The notes beneath the pieces are model-generated. The model worked only from the letters and a program-made list of their open reading frames with translations, did not search any database and was not told where the DNA came from. The translations under genes and the position numbers were made by a program. Shown here piece after piece: positions 48,476 through 56,976 of a DNA stretch of 64,000 nucleotides. The first letter of the stretch is position 1, and each line of letters opens with the position of its first letter. Source of the stretch: Nocardia kruczakiae NBRC 101016 (GTDB lineage: Bacteria; Actinomycetota; Actinomycetes; Mycobacteriales; Mycobacteriaceae); assembly GCF_001612965.1 (NCBI RefSeq), contig NZ_BDBL01000023.1, positions 1 to 64,000 on the forward strand. Direction: 5' to 3'.

Positions 48476-50454
48476 CCGATCACGTCGAACAACTGGAGTT
48501 TCAGGCCGAGACCCATCAGCTTCTGGAACTGATGATCCACTCGGTCTACTCGAACAAGGACACCTTCCTGCGGGAATTGATCTCGAACGCCTCGGACGCG
48601 CTGGACAAGCTGCGGCTCGAGTCGTTCCGGGACAAGGATCTCGAGGTCGACACCTCGGATCTGCATATCGAACTCGAGGTCGACAAGGACGCCCGGGTGC
48701 TGACCGTCCGCGACAACGGCATCGGCATGTCGCGCGCCGAGGTGGTCGATCTCATCGGCACCCTGGCCAAGTCGGGCACCGCGGAACTGCGCCGCCAGCT
48801 GCTGGAATCCAAGAGCGGCGAGGGCGCGGTGAGCTCCGAAGACCTCATCGGCCAGTTCGGTATCGGCTTCTACTCGACCTTCATGGTGGCCGACAAGGTC
48901 ACGCTGACCACCCGCCGCGCCGGTGAGTCCGAGGGGACCCGCTGGGAGTCCGCGGCCGGCAGCTCGACCTACACCATCGAAACCCTCGACGAGGCGCCCC
49001 AGGGCACCGCGGTGTCGCTGCATCTGAAGTCCGCGGACGAGGACGATCACCTCTTCGATTACACGCAGGAGTGGAAGCTCCGCGAGATCGTCAAGAAGTA
49101 CTCGGACTTCATCTCCTGGCCGATTCGGATGCAGGTGGAGCGCACCGTCACCGAGGGTGAGGGCGAGGAGAAGCAGGAAAAGACCATCCTCGAGGAGCAG
49201 ACGCTCAATTCGCAGAAGGCGCTGTGGACGCGCCCGCGCAGCGACGTCTCCGACGAGGAGTACAAGGAGTTCTACAAGCACGTCTCGCATGCCTGGGACG
49301 ATCCCTTGGAGATCATCCCGCTCAAGGCCGAGGGCACGTTCGAATATCAGGCGCTGCTGTTCATCCCGTCGCGCGCGCCGTTCGATCTGTTCATGCGCGA
49401 GCACAAGCGCGGCGTGCAGCTCTACGTGCGCCGGGTGTTCATCATGGACAACTGCGAAGAGTTGATGCCGGAGTATCTGCGCTTCGTCAAGGGTGTGGTG
49501 GACGCGCAGGATCTGTCGCTGAACGTCTCGCGCGAGATTCTGCAGCAGGACCGGCAGATTCAGATGATCCGCAAGCGCCTGGTCCGCAAGGTGCTCTCGA
49601 CGATCAAGGATTTGCAGAGCGCCGAATCGGCCGAATCCGGCTCCGACGACGCCACCGCGAAAGAGTCGAAGTACCAGACCTTCTGGAACGAATTCGGCCG
49701 AGTTCTCAAGGAGGGCTTGCTCTCCGACTTCGACAACCGCGAAACCATCCTGCAGGTCTCGTCTTTCGCCTCGACGCACTCCGATTCCGAGCCGACCACG
49801 CTCGCGCAGTACGTGGAGCGCATGGCCGAGGGCCAGGACCAGATCTACTACATGACCGGTGAATCCCGGCAGCAGATCGAGAATTCCCCGCATATGGAGG
49901 CCTTCAAGGCCAAGGGTCTCGAGGTGCTGATCCTCACCGACCCGGTCGACGAGATGTGGGTCGGCTCGGTGCCGGACTTCGACGGCAAGCCGTTCCAGTC
50001 GATCGCCAAGGGCGAGGTCGATCTGGAGACCGAGGAGGAGAAGAAGGCCTCCGAACAGCTGCGCGAACAGCAGGAGAAGGACTTCGGCGAGGTGCTGAAG
50101 TGGCTGCAGGAGACGCTGAGCGACAGCGTCAAGGAGGTCCGCCTGTCCTCCCGCCTGACCACCTCCCCGGCCTGTGTCGTCGGTGATGTCTTCGACTTCA
50201 CCCCGCAGCTGGAGCGGATGTACCGCGCGTCCGGCCAGGCGCTCCCGGAATCCAAGCGGATTCTGGAGCTCAACCCGGAGCACCCGCTGGTCACCGGCCT
50301 GCGCGATGCGTACGCCAAGGACAAGGAGTCCGAGGATCTGGGCGCGACGGCCGAATTGCTCTACGGCACAGCGGTTCTGGCCGAAGGTGGCGAATTGAAA
50401 GACCCGGCCCACTTCGCCCGGCTCCTGGCCGACCGCCTCACCAAGTCCGTCTGA
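48472..50454 (+). CDS. htpG: molecular chaperone HtpG (Hsp90)
   Basis: ATP-dependent cytosolic chaperone, 660 residues. The N-terminal GHKL ATPase has NASDALDKLRLES, DNGIGMSRAEVVDLIGTLAKSGT and GQFGIGFYSTFMVADKV. The middle domain includes RRVFIMDNCEELMPEYLRFVKG and SLNVSREILQQ with the catalytic Arg loop. The C-terminal dimerisation domain ends ARLLADRLTKSV. Its GTG start lies inside the nuclease stop (GTGA), so its expression is probably tied to that gene. No heat-shock operator of the HrcA or HspR type is seen upstream. Confidence 0.97.
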   Translation: MTDHVEQLEFQAETHQLLELMIHSVYSNKDTFLRELISNASDALDKLRLESFRDKDLEVDTSDLHIELEVDKDARVLTVRDNGIGMSRAEVVDLIGTLAKSGTAELRRQLLESKSGEGAVSSEDLIGQFGIGFYSTFMVADKVTLTTRRAGESEGTRWESAAGSSTYTIETLDEAPQGTAVSLHLKSADEDDHLFDYTQEWKLREIVKKYSDFISWPIRMQVERTVTEGEGEEKQEKTILEEQTLNSQKALWTRPRSDVSDEEYKEFYKHVSHAWDDPLEIIPLKAEGTFEYQALLFIPSRAPFDLFMREHKRGVQLYVRRVFIMDNCEELMPEYLRFVKGVVDAQDLSLNVSREILQQDRQIQMIRKRLVRKVLSTIKDLQSAESAESGSDDATAKESKYQTFWNEFGRVLKEGLLSDFDNRETILQVSSFASTHSDSEPTTLAQYVERMAEGQDQIYYMTGESRQQIENSPHMEAFKAKGLEVLILTDPVDEMWVGSVPDFDGKPFQSIAKGEVDLETEEEKKASEQLREQQEKDFGEVLKWLQETLSDSVKEVRLSSRLTTSPACVVGDVFDFTPQLERMYRASGQALPESKRILELNPEHPLVTGLRDAYAKDKESEDLGATAELLYGTAVLAEGGELKDPAHFARLLADRLTKSV

Positions 50455-50489
50455 CTCGGCGGGACCGTCCGACCACGACAACCGAAACA

Positions 50490-50524
50490 CCGAGGCCCGC
50501 AAGGAATTTCCTTGCGGGCCTCGG
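50490..50524. terminator. terminator of htpG and the convergent lipase gene
   Basis: CCGAGGCCCGCAAGGAA and its exact complement around one central T: a 17-bp perfect stem with no T run, suited to both strands. Confidence 0.85.
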
Positions 50525-50567
50525 ATCGTGAACGCACGTGCTCGACCGGGCCGCCGTCAGCGGCGCA

Positions 50568-51926
50568 TCAGTCGACGGTGCAACCGGCGACCGGCTTGTC
50601 GTTCAACCGGTCCATCAGATAGGGAATGACACCGCTCGGGCTGAAACCGTCGATGATCTCCGGACCGAAGTGGTTCGGCAGCGCCATCCCGGGCAGGATC
50701 GGCGGGAGACCGTTACTGCGGAAGGTGACGGTGGCACCCTTGCCGCACCAGTCGTCGGCGAGCCGGCGCGCCTGCGGATAGGGCACGGTGTCGTCGTTGA
50801 CCCCGCTGGTGATCAGAACCGGTGCGGTGGGGCTGAGGGTGCCGATGCGCTGCCGGTTCAGAATGTCCATGGCCGCCGGAACTTCGCGCAGGTTGTCCAG
50901 AATCGGCCGATGGTCGCGGGTGAAGTCACTGCCGCGCAGGAGCGGATGTTTCAGGATGACATCGCCCACGCAGCTGTCCCGCAGTTCCGCGAGCAGGCCC
51001 TCGCCCTGCGGCGTCACCCGCTTGTCCACCTCGGGTTTCAAATCCGGATAGCGTTCGAGGAATCCGTTGAGGGCATAGGCGACCACACCACCGATGAGAT
51101 TTCCGTCGATCTTCTGCAGAACCGCGCTCAGATCGGCGGTCGGCGCGCCGGCCCACACCCCTTTCAGGTTCAGCTCCGGTGCATAGCTCGGCTGCAACTC
51201 CGCCGCGGACGCGGTCGCCCCGCCGCCCTGGGAGTAACCCCAGAAGGCGAGCGGCGTCTGCGCTCCGGTACCCGAGAGCGCATTCGCGGCGCGCGCCGCG
51301 TCGAGAACGGCGTGCGCCTCTTCCACCCGGTTGACGTAGGTGTGGACGCCGGGCGTGCCCAGTCCGATGTAGTCGGTCACGAAAACCCGGGCGCCCAGCG
51401 CATGCCACACCATCGCCGATACCGCCTCCTGATTGGCGGAGATGCTCGGCGGGGTGATCTGGGCGTAGAGACCGGTGGCGAAGGCCTCCGACGGCGCGCA
51501 CTGATCGCCCTGTCCGGAGGTACCGGGCGCGATCACGACGGTCGGCCGCGGTCCGGTGCCCTGCCAGGCGGCGGTGGCGTCGAGGTAGGTGCCGCTGACC
51601 GCGGTGGGAGCGCCGTCCTGGGTCTGCGAGGTGTACAGCACCTTCTGCGCGTTCGCGGGCCACGGCCCGAATCCCGGCGGCGCCACGAAAACCGGCATCG
51701 CCTCGGTCTTGATCACCGAGCCCGGCGTGGTCGCGAATTGTGCCGGGGGAGTGTAGAACTCGCTCACCGGCGTGGCGGTGGCGGTGCCCGCGGCGGCGCC
51801 GGTGAGCGCCGCCCCCGCACATGCCGCAGCCCCGAGCGCGACCATCCGGCGGAAGCCGCCCGCACGCCGTCTCGGCGATCCGCTCGCCCTCGAGCGTTGT
51901 GCTCTGTCACCCAGTTGCATCGTCAC
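50568..51926 (-). CDS. secreted lipase (LIP/secretory lipase family)
   Basis: Exported triacylglycerol lipase-like enzyme, 452 residues. The basic N-terminus (RRRAGGFRRM) and hydrophobic core end near TATATP, a signal peptide. Then come QKVLYTSQTQDGAPTAVSGTY, the nucleophile elbow FWGYSQGGGATA, the acid in LITSGVNDDTVPYPQA, and the His probably in LPNHFGPEII. Cys pairs (DQCAP, DSCVGD, DDWCGKG, VAGC) suggest disulfides. GTG 51926 follows AAAGG by seven bases. An inverted repeat lies 20 bases upstream, so a repressor may control it. Confidence 0.9.
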   Translation of the reverse strand: MTMQLGDRAQRSRASGSPRRRAGGFRRMVALGAAACAGAALTGAAAGTATATPVSEFYTPPAQFATTPGSVIKTEAMPVFVAPPGFGPWPANAQKVLYTSQTQDGAPTAVSGTYLDATAAWQGTGPRPTVVIAPGTSGQGDQCAPSEAFATGLYAQITPPSISANQEAVSAMVWHALGARVFVTDYIGLGTPGVHTYVNRVEEAHAVLDAARAANALSGTGAQTPLAFWGYSQGGGATASAAELQPSYAPELNLKGVWAGAPTADLSAVLQKIDGNLIGGVVAYALNGFLERYPDLKPEVDKRVTPQGEGLLAELRDSCVGDVILKHPLLRGSDFTRDHRPILDNLREVPAAMDILNRQRIGTLSPTAPVLITSGVNDDTVPYPQARRLADDWCGKGATVTFRSNGLPPILPGMALPNHFGPEIIDGFSPSGVIPYLMDRLNDKPVAGCTVD

Positions 51927-51946
51927 GACCTGGCCTTTTGAACTTA

Positions 51947-51957
51947 CTACCCAGTAG
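51947..51957. promoter_or_regulatory. inverted repeat upstream of the lipase gene
   Basis: CTAC-CCA-GTAG, 21-31 bases before the lipase start. A candidate operator for a TetR-type regulator; unproven. Confidence 0.4.
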
Positions 51958-52021
51958 AATCAGCTTTAACATAGCGTTAATTCCCTCTGGGGAGAAATAC
52001 CTGGTCACCCGCCCCGAAACC

Positions 52022-52059
52022 GGGCCGCCGAAATTGTGATGGTTCACAACCGGCGGCCC
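52022..52059. repeat. two-tier hairpin in the lipase/SDR intergenic region
   Basis: GGGCCGCCG pairs with CGGCGGCCC (52022-52030 with 52051-52059). Inside it TTGTGA pairs with TCACAA around TGGT. Strong RNA or DNA structure; it might terminate SDR transcription together with the next hairpin. Confidence 0.7.
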
Positions 52060-52071
52060 GTCGAAGCAAAA

Positions 52072-52097
52072 GGCCGACACGGGAATCCGTGCCGGCC
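52072..52097 (-). terminator. terminator hairpin after the SDR gene
   Basis: GGCCG-A-CACGG, loop GAAT, CCGTG-C-CGGCC, with one mismatch, immediately past the SDR stop on the minus strand. The sequence that follows on that strand is CTTTTGCTTCG. Confidence 0.75.
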
Positions 52098-52107
52098 TCA
52101 CTCGACG

Positions 52108-52875
52108 TCAGCGCGGCGCCATGCGCAGCGCACCGTCCATACGGAAGGTTTCGCCGTTCAGGTAGTCGTGCTCGGTGATGTACTGCGCGAGCTGCGCGTA
52201 CTCGTCCGGCCGGCCCAGGCGCGAGGGGAACGGCACGCCGGCCTCGAGGCCCTTGCGGTACTCCTCGGTGACGCCGGCCAGCATCGGGGTGTCGATGATG
52301 CCGGGGGCGATCGTGTTGACGCGGATGCCGAACTGGGCCAGGTCGCGCGCGGCCGGAACGGTCATACCGGCCACGCCGCCCTTGGAGGCGGAGTAGGCGA
52401 TCTGGCCGATCTGGCCCTCGAACGCCGCCACCGACGCGGTGTTGATCACGACGCCGCGCTGGCCGTACTCGTCGACCGGCTCGGTCTTGGAGATGGCGTC
52501 GGCGGCCAGGCGCATCACGTTGAAGGTGCCCAGCAGATTCACGGTGATCACGGTCCGGAACAGCTCCAGATCGTGCGGGCCGTTCTTGGACAGGATGCGT
52601 CCCGCCCAGCCCACACCGGCGCAGTTGACCACGATGCGCGGCGGCACACCGGATTCGACGACCTTCGCCACCGCGGCGGCGACCTCGTCGTTGCTGGTCA
52701 CATCGGTCGGAATCAGGGTGACACCGGCGGGGACGCTGTCGCCGGCCCGTTCGATCGACTGAGTCAGATCGAGACCGAATACGGTCGCACCCTGGTCGGC
52801 GAAGCGTTGTGCGGTCGCGGCGCCCAGACCGGACGCAGCTCCGGTGATGATCGCGGCGGAGCCGGAAATCTCCAC
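52108..52875 (-). CDS. short-chain dehydrogenase, 3-hydroxyacyl-CoA dehydrogenase type 2-like
   Basis: NAD(H)-dependent SDR, 255 residues. Cofactor motif TGAASGLGAATAQRF at the N-terminus, NCAGVGWAG, and the catalytic Ser-Tyr-Lys set in INTASVAAFEGQIGQIAYSASKGG. The sequence FRTVITVNLLGTFNVMRLAADAI and RVNTIAPGIIDTPML follow the 17-beta-HSD10/HADH2 group (Rv1144 in M. tuberculosis), which oxidises 3-hydroxyacyl-CoA in fatty-acid or branched-chain breakdown. ATG start. Divergent from a TetR regulator that may repress it. Confidence 0.9.
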   Translation of the reverse strand: MEISGSAAIITGAASGLGAATAQRFADQGATVFGLDLTQSIERAGDSVPAGVTLIPTDVTSNDEVAAAVAKVVESGVPPRIVVNCAGVGWAGRILSKNGPHDLELFRTVITVNLLGTFNVMRLAADAISKTEPVDEYGQRGVVINTASVAAFEGQIGQIAYSASKGGVAGMTVPAARDLAQFGIRVNTIAPGIIDTPMLAGVTEEYRKGLEAGVPFPSRLGRPDEYAQLAQYITEHDYLNGETFRMDGALRMAPR

Positions 52876-53061
52876 GGTGTTTGGTCCTCTCGTTAGTGAC
52901 GGCCCTATGGGTACTGGCCTTCCGTCAACAGCACCATATCGGGCGTGGGTGCCGTCACAGCCGGGGGTGCGCCGCGTGGGAAGCCGGCGCAGCGCAGAAT
53001 GGAAGACAACCAGCTAGTTTCGTTTGCGAACCGGTACCCGATCGAACGATGGAGTTGCCAC

Positions 53062-53805
53062 ATGACCGCCTCGGCCCCCGCGGACCGCCGGCTACCTCGG
53101 GGCCGGCACGGTATCCCGCGGGAAACGGTCGTCCGGGACCAACGCGACCGGATTCTCGCGGCGATGGCAGACGCGATGGCCGCGCACGGATATGTGGGCA
53201 CATCGGTCGCGGAGGTGATCAAGCGTGCGGGAGTGTCGCGGGAGACGTTCTACGAGCAGTTCCGCTCCAAGGAGGACTGTTTCGAGGCGGCCTACGAGCG
53301 GGCGGTGGAACAGCTGATCGCGCGCATCCAGGACGCGCTGCGCCCAGCCCCCGATCGCCCAGCCCCCGATCGAGCGCGGTCCGGGACGGAGATCGGCCGC
53401 GATTCGCACGCGGCCGAACCGCCGATCGGCGCCTTGCTCGATGCCTACCTCGACGGGCTGGCTTCCGAACCGGCCTATGCGCGGCTGTTCCTCGTCGAGG
53501 TCTACGCCGCCGGTACCGAGGCGATCGCGCGCCGCGCGGAACTGCAGGAATCGTTCGTATCGCTGGTCGCCGACATCCTCGATGCCCGCACCGATCAGCA
53601 GCGCTTCGCCTGCCGCACCATGGTCGCCGCGCTCAGCGCCATGGTCACCAGCCACGTCGCCGCCGACGATCTGGACGGTCTGCGTGAACTGCGCGAGCCC
53701 ATGCTCGAGCTGGTCCACCGCAGCGGCGATCTGTTCGGCGACGCGCCCGCCGACCGCGTCGACGTGCCTCGCACCGATCCGAGCGAGCATTTCGACCCGT
53801 GGTAG
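53062..53805 (+). CDS. TetR/AcrR family transcriptional regulator
   Basis: 247-residue regulator. The helix-turn-helix (RDQRDRILAAMADAMAAHG; TSVAEVIKRAGVSRETFYEQFRSKEDCF) is well conserved. The ligand-binding half has a 15-base in-frame tandem duplication at 53341-53370, giving a PAPDR repeat. ATG 53062 has GGAG seven bases upstream and is preferred over the longer frame. It probably acts on the divergent SDR gene (186 bases between starts), where GTTTCG-TTTG-CGAACC is a possible imperfect operator. Confidence 0.88.
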   Translation: MTASAPADRRLPRGRHGIPRETVVRDQRDRILAAMADAMAAHGYVGTSVAEVIKRAGVSRETFYEQFRSKEDCFEAAYERAVEQLIARIQDALRPAPDRPAPDRARSGTEIGRDSHAAEPPIGALLDAYLDGLASEPAYARLFLVEVYAAGTEAIARRAELQESFVSLVADILDARTDQQRFACRTMVAALSAMVTSHVAADDLDGLRELREPMLELVHRSGDLFGDAPADRVDVPRTDPSEHFDPW

Positions 53806-53848
53806 CCGGGTCGTCCGCCGCATCCCGGTCGCGGCGCGGGCTCCCCGG

Positions 53849-54286
53849 TCAGTCGAGGCAGAACTCGTTGCCCTCCGGATCGGCCATCACGATGTGACCG
53901 TTGCCGAGCGGGGGAGCGGGTTCGTAGCGCCGCAGCCTGGTCGCACCGCGGGATACCAGCCGCTCGGCCTCGGCCTCCAACGCGGCCATCCGGTCGTCGC
54001 CGGTCAGGCCCGGGGCCGCTCGTACATCCAGGTGGACCCGATTCTTGGCCTGCTTGCCTTCGGGCACCCGCTGGAAGAACAGCCGCGGGCCGGCGCCCTC
54101 GGGATCGATCAACGCCGAGGCGTCGTTGCGCCGTTCCGGCGGCACGTTCATGGCCGCCAGTGCCTCGTCCCAGGTCCGGAATCCGGGCGGTGGATCCTGC
54201 AGTCGGTAGCCGAGGGCTTCGGCCCAGAACGCGGCCAATTCCGCGGGATCGCCGCAGTCGAAGGTGATCTGGACATCGCGGGCCAT
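53849..54286 (-). CDS. VOC family (glyoxalase-like) protein
   Basis: 145-residue protein with two beta-alpha-beta-beta-beta units of the vicinal oxygen chelate fold: VQITFDCGDPAELAAFWAEALGY at the start, RVHLDVRA in the middle and IVMADPEGNEFCLD at the end. This is the 'glyoxalase-like domain' subgroup common in actinomycetes, often tied to resistance or detoxification, with no known substrate. The ATG shares one base with the stop of the DinB gene upstream (TGATG), so they are coupled. Confidence 0.9.
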   Translation of the reverse strand: MARDVQITFDCGDPAELAAFWAEALGYRLQDPPPGFRTWDEALAAMNVPPERRNDASALIDPEGAGPRLFFQRVPEGKQAKNRVHLDVRAAPGLTGDDRMAALEAEAERLVSRGATRLRRYEPAPPLGNGHIVMADPEGNEFCLD

Positions 54287-54861
54287 CAGCTCGCCTCCTG
54301 TCGGTTGTGGTGCAGGTTGAGGTCGCGCAGCAGGCACACCTCCGCCAGATGGTGGATCAGTTCACGATTGATGTGCAAAACCAGTGCCGAGAACGGGAAT
54401 TCGGCATAGGGCCCTTCGGCCGCACCGCACGGACGGTCGAGGTCGTCCTCACCCAGCGATCCGATGCCGGCCAGCCAGGTGGAATATTCCGAATCGAGCT
54501 GGGCCAGTGCGCCTTTCGCCGTCTCGGCGTACTCGAACGAATGGTAATCGGTGGCCGCGCGCCCGAAATGCGAGGCGTTGCGCACGGCGAGTACGCCGAC
54601 GATCACGTGCCCGAGCCGCCACGCGATCGTCGTGAACGGCGCCGGCTCCGGCGGCGGGAAGGCGAAGTCGATGGTCATCGCGCCCGAACCACCCTGGATC
54701 GGTGCGTTGCCGGTGCCGCGCGGGTGCAGATTCCAGCAGCCGGGCACGGGCTCCCAGAAGTACTCGTCGTCGGTGAGCCCGTCGAGCCGGGGGCGGAGCT
54801 GGTGGGTCCAGTGCCAGTCGATCTGCTCGCGCAGCAGCGTGTTCCAGTCGGTCATGGACAC
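54286..54861 (-). CDS. DinB family protein
   Basis: 191-residue four-helix-bundle protein of the DinB/YfiT-like superfamily, members of which bind a divalent metal through three His and serve as thiol-dependent enzymes or are of unknown role. Candidate ligands are His in WHWTHQL, in WRLGHVIVGVL and in HINRELIHHLAEV. No signal peptide. A GTG at 54861 and an ATG two codons later are both possible starts. Coupled to the VOC gene; divergent from the WYL regulator 55 bases away, which probably controls the pair. Confidence 0.87.
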   Translation of the reverse strand: MSMTDWNTLLREQIDWHWTHQLRPRLDGLTDDEYFWEPVPGCWNLHPRGTGNAPIQGGSGAMTIDFAFPPPEPAPFTTIAWRLGHVIVGVLAVRNASHFGRAATDYHSFEYAETAKGALAQLDSEYSTWLAGIGSLGEDDLDRPCGAAEGPYAEFPFSALVLHINRELIHHLAEVCLLRDLNLHHNRQEAS

Positions 54862-54916
54862 AGCTTCGCGGGCATAGCGGACAGATGCCTTCCGCGATCT
54901 GTGTCACCATGAGCGA

Positions 54917-55876
54917 ATGACCGTCGAGGCGACCACCGAACGGGTGTTGCGGCTGCTGGCCCTGCTGCAACGCCGGCCGTCGTGGACCGCCACGGAACTG
55001 GCCGACGAGCTGGGTGTCACCGACCGTTCGGTGCGCCGCGACGTGGAACGACTGCGCGCGATCGGTTATCCGGTACAGGCCACGGCCGGCGTCGGCGGCG
55101 GATACCGACTGGGTGCCGGGACGCGGCTGCCGCCGCTGCTGCTCGACGACGAGGAGGCCATCGCCACGGCGGTGTCGCTGCGCCTGGCCACCGGAGGAAC
55201 CGTCGCCGGCTCGGGTGAGGCGGCGCTACGGGCGCTGACGAAGCTCGATCAGGTGATGCCGCCCAGATTGCGTGCCGAGGTGCGCGCGGTACACGACGCC
55301 ACCGAGACCATGGTCGGCCCGGGTATCGAGATCGATGCGGAACTGCTGATGACCCTCGCCCGGGCCTGCCGCGACGCCGTCCGGGTCCGCTTCCAGTACG
55401 CGGGCCGCAACGGGGTCGCCGGTGAACGTACCGTCGAACCGGTCCGCATGGTCACCACCGGCCGCCGCTGGTATCTGATGGCCCGCGATATCGACCGCGA
55501 CGACTGGCGCACATTCCGCCTCGACCGCATGCGGGAGGTGCGTGCCACGACCTGGCGGTTCCGGCCGCGGGACCATCCGGATCCGGTCGGCTACGTCCAG
55601 CGATCGGTGGCCGAGGCGCCCTACCGCTATCTCGCCCGGATCCGCGTCCACGCCGATTCCGCCCGGGTACGCGACCTGATTCCGCCCCAGGTCGGCCGCG
55701 TCGAAGACGATCGTGACGGCTGGTCGGTCCTGGTGGTGGCCGGCGACGACCTGGACTGGCTCGCGGTCCGCATCGTCCGCCTCGGCTTCGAGGTCGACGT
55801 GCTGGAGCCTCCGGAACTCCGCGAAGCCGCCGCTCACCTGGCCCACGATCTGTCGGCTCTAGCCGAACCGGGCTGA
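54917..55876 (+). CDS. WYL domain transcriptional regulator (YafY type)
   Basis: 319-residue regulator. The N-terminal winged helix (LRLLALLQRRPSWTATELADELGVTDRSVRRDVERLRAIGYPV) is the HTH_11/DeoR type. The WYL domain follows with VRFQYAGRNG, RTVEPVRMVTTGRRWYLMARD and DWRTFRLDRMREV. A C-terminal WCX extension ends it. WYL regulators respond to nucleic-acid or nucleotide ligands and often react to DNA damage. Divergent from DinB-VOC, with 55 bases between starts, implying shared control of that pair. Confidence 0.92.
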   Translation: MTVEATTERVLRLLALLQRRPSWTATELADELGVTDRSVRRDVERLRAIGYPVQATAGVGGGYRLGAGTRLPPLLLDDEEAIATAVSLRLATGGTVAGSGEAALRALTKLDQVMPPRLRAEVRAVHDATETMVGPGIEIDAELLMTLARACRDAVRVRFQYAGRNGVAGERTVEPVRMVTTGRRWYLMARDIDRDDWRTFRLDRMREVRATTWRFRPRDHPDPVGYVQRSVAEAPYRYLARIRVHADSARVRDLIPPQVGRVEDDRDGWSVLVVAGDDLDWLAVRIVRLGFEVDVLEPPELREAAAHLAHDLSALAEPG

Positions 55877-55900
55877 GCCGACCGCTGTGCGGCGAGCCGC

Positions 55901-56620
55901 TCAGCGTCCGTGCAGCGAATGCGGTTCCGCCGGCTCCTCGTCGGTCCGATTCGACCGCCCCAGCAGTCCCCACAGCGCGCCGCCGACCATCGGCACCACC
56001 GCCGCGATCGAGTACTCGCCGAGTTTGCCCAGGTCCGGCGCTATCGCGCCGAGCAGGGTGGCGGCACCGATGTACAGGAACAGCAGGCCGGACGCGACGG
56101 CGACCGCCCGCTCCGGAATGTGCTTGCCGACCGTGATGCCGATGGCGATGGCGAGACCGCCGGCGGCGACCATGCCCGCGACCGAACCCACCCAGACGGC
56201 CACCCAGCTGTGATTCGAGGCCAGGGCGATGGTCGCGAACATGGTGCGGTCGCCGAGTTCGGCGAGCAGGAACGACGAGATCACGATGAGGAAGGCGCGG
56301 CCGGGAGAGGCCGGGCCGGCGGTCTCGGGTTCGTCGGGATCGGGTTCCTCGTGCCGGGCCGCCCACAGCGTCCACACGCCCACCGCCAGCAGGATGAGGC
56401 CGGTGCAGAGTGCGATGAAGTCGGTGGGCAGGGCCGCGCCGAGGAAATGTCCGACGCCGACGGCGATTACATTCACCAGCACGCTCGCGACGGTGATACC
56501 GCCCAGCACGATCCACCAGCGGTAACGCAATGCGAAGGTCAGGGCCATCAGCTGCGATTTGTCGCCGAGTTCGGCGACGAAGAGCACGCCGAAGCTCAGT
56601 AGTATCGCGGCGATCATCAT
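55901..56620 (-). CDS. TMEM165/GDT1 (UPF0016) family manganese exporter
   Basis: 239-residue membrane protein with two homologous three-helix repeats. Each carries the family signature: ELGDKSQLMALTFALRYRWW near 17-36 and ELGDRTMFATIALASNHSWV near 121-140, in which the acidic residues bind Mn/Ca. A charged cytoplasmic linker (about 84-105) separates them. Bacterial members (such as MneA) export Mn(II). The clearest support for Mn is a yybP-ykoY-type riboswitch in its leader (56702-56795). ATG 56620 has GGGAG six bases upstream. Confidence 0.93.
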   Translation of the reverse strand: MMIAAILLSFGVLFVAELGDKSQLMALTFALRYRWWIVLGGITVASVLVNVIAVGVGHFLGAALPTDFIALCTGLILLAVGVWTLWAARHEEPDPDEPETAGPASPGRAFLIVISSFLLAELGDRTMFATIALASNHSWVAVWVGSVAGMVAAGGLAIAIGITVGKHIPERAVAVASGLLFLYIGAATLLGAIAPDLGKLGEYSIAAVVPMVGGALWGLLGRSNRTDEEPAEPHSLHGR

Positions 56621-56701
56621 CGGCTCCCAGGTCTCCGGCGTGTCGGCCGAAGACGGGGCGCCCTCAGCCGACCACGCCCGTATGAACGGTCTGTCGTCGG
56701 C

Positions 56702-56795
56702 CGAAGGTCTCGCCCACCGGAAATCCGGTTCGGATGGCCGGATCCGTCGAGCGGATCAGTATGTCGACCATGCGATTGCGGGCTACTCCCCTTCG
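56702..56795 (-). promoter_or_regulatory. yybP-ykoY-type manganese riboswitch
   Basis: On the minus strand, CGAAGG begins P1 and GGGGAGTA (56791-56784) is loop L1. GCCC (56783-56780) pairs with GGGC (56715-56712) as P2, and ACCGGA/TCCGGT is an inner hairpin. GCGAGACCTTCG (56713-56702) is loop L3 plus the closing P1 strand. GGGGAGUA and GCGAGACCUU are the two conserved Mn-binding loops of this class. Downstream, GCCGAC (56701-56696) can pair with GTCGGC (56672-56667), a plausible expression platform before the exporter gene. Mn is expected to turn expression on. Confidence 0.88.
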
Positions 56796-56976
56796 CTGTC
56801 TTTCAGCCTACCCTTACCTGCGCGCTGCCGCCAAGTATCTGTTGTCGAAATCGCAATGCGCACAATAAGTTTGGCGATGCGGCCGAAAAGTTTCGGGTAC
56901 CCGTCGAAGGTGTTTCGCCGGGGCTCCGCACCGCGTTCGGACGTCCGTGCCGCGGGTGCCGGGGTGCCCGTGGGCC

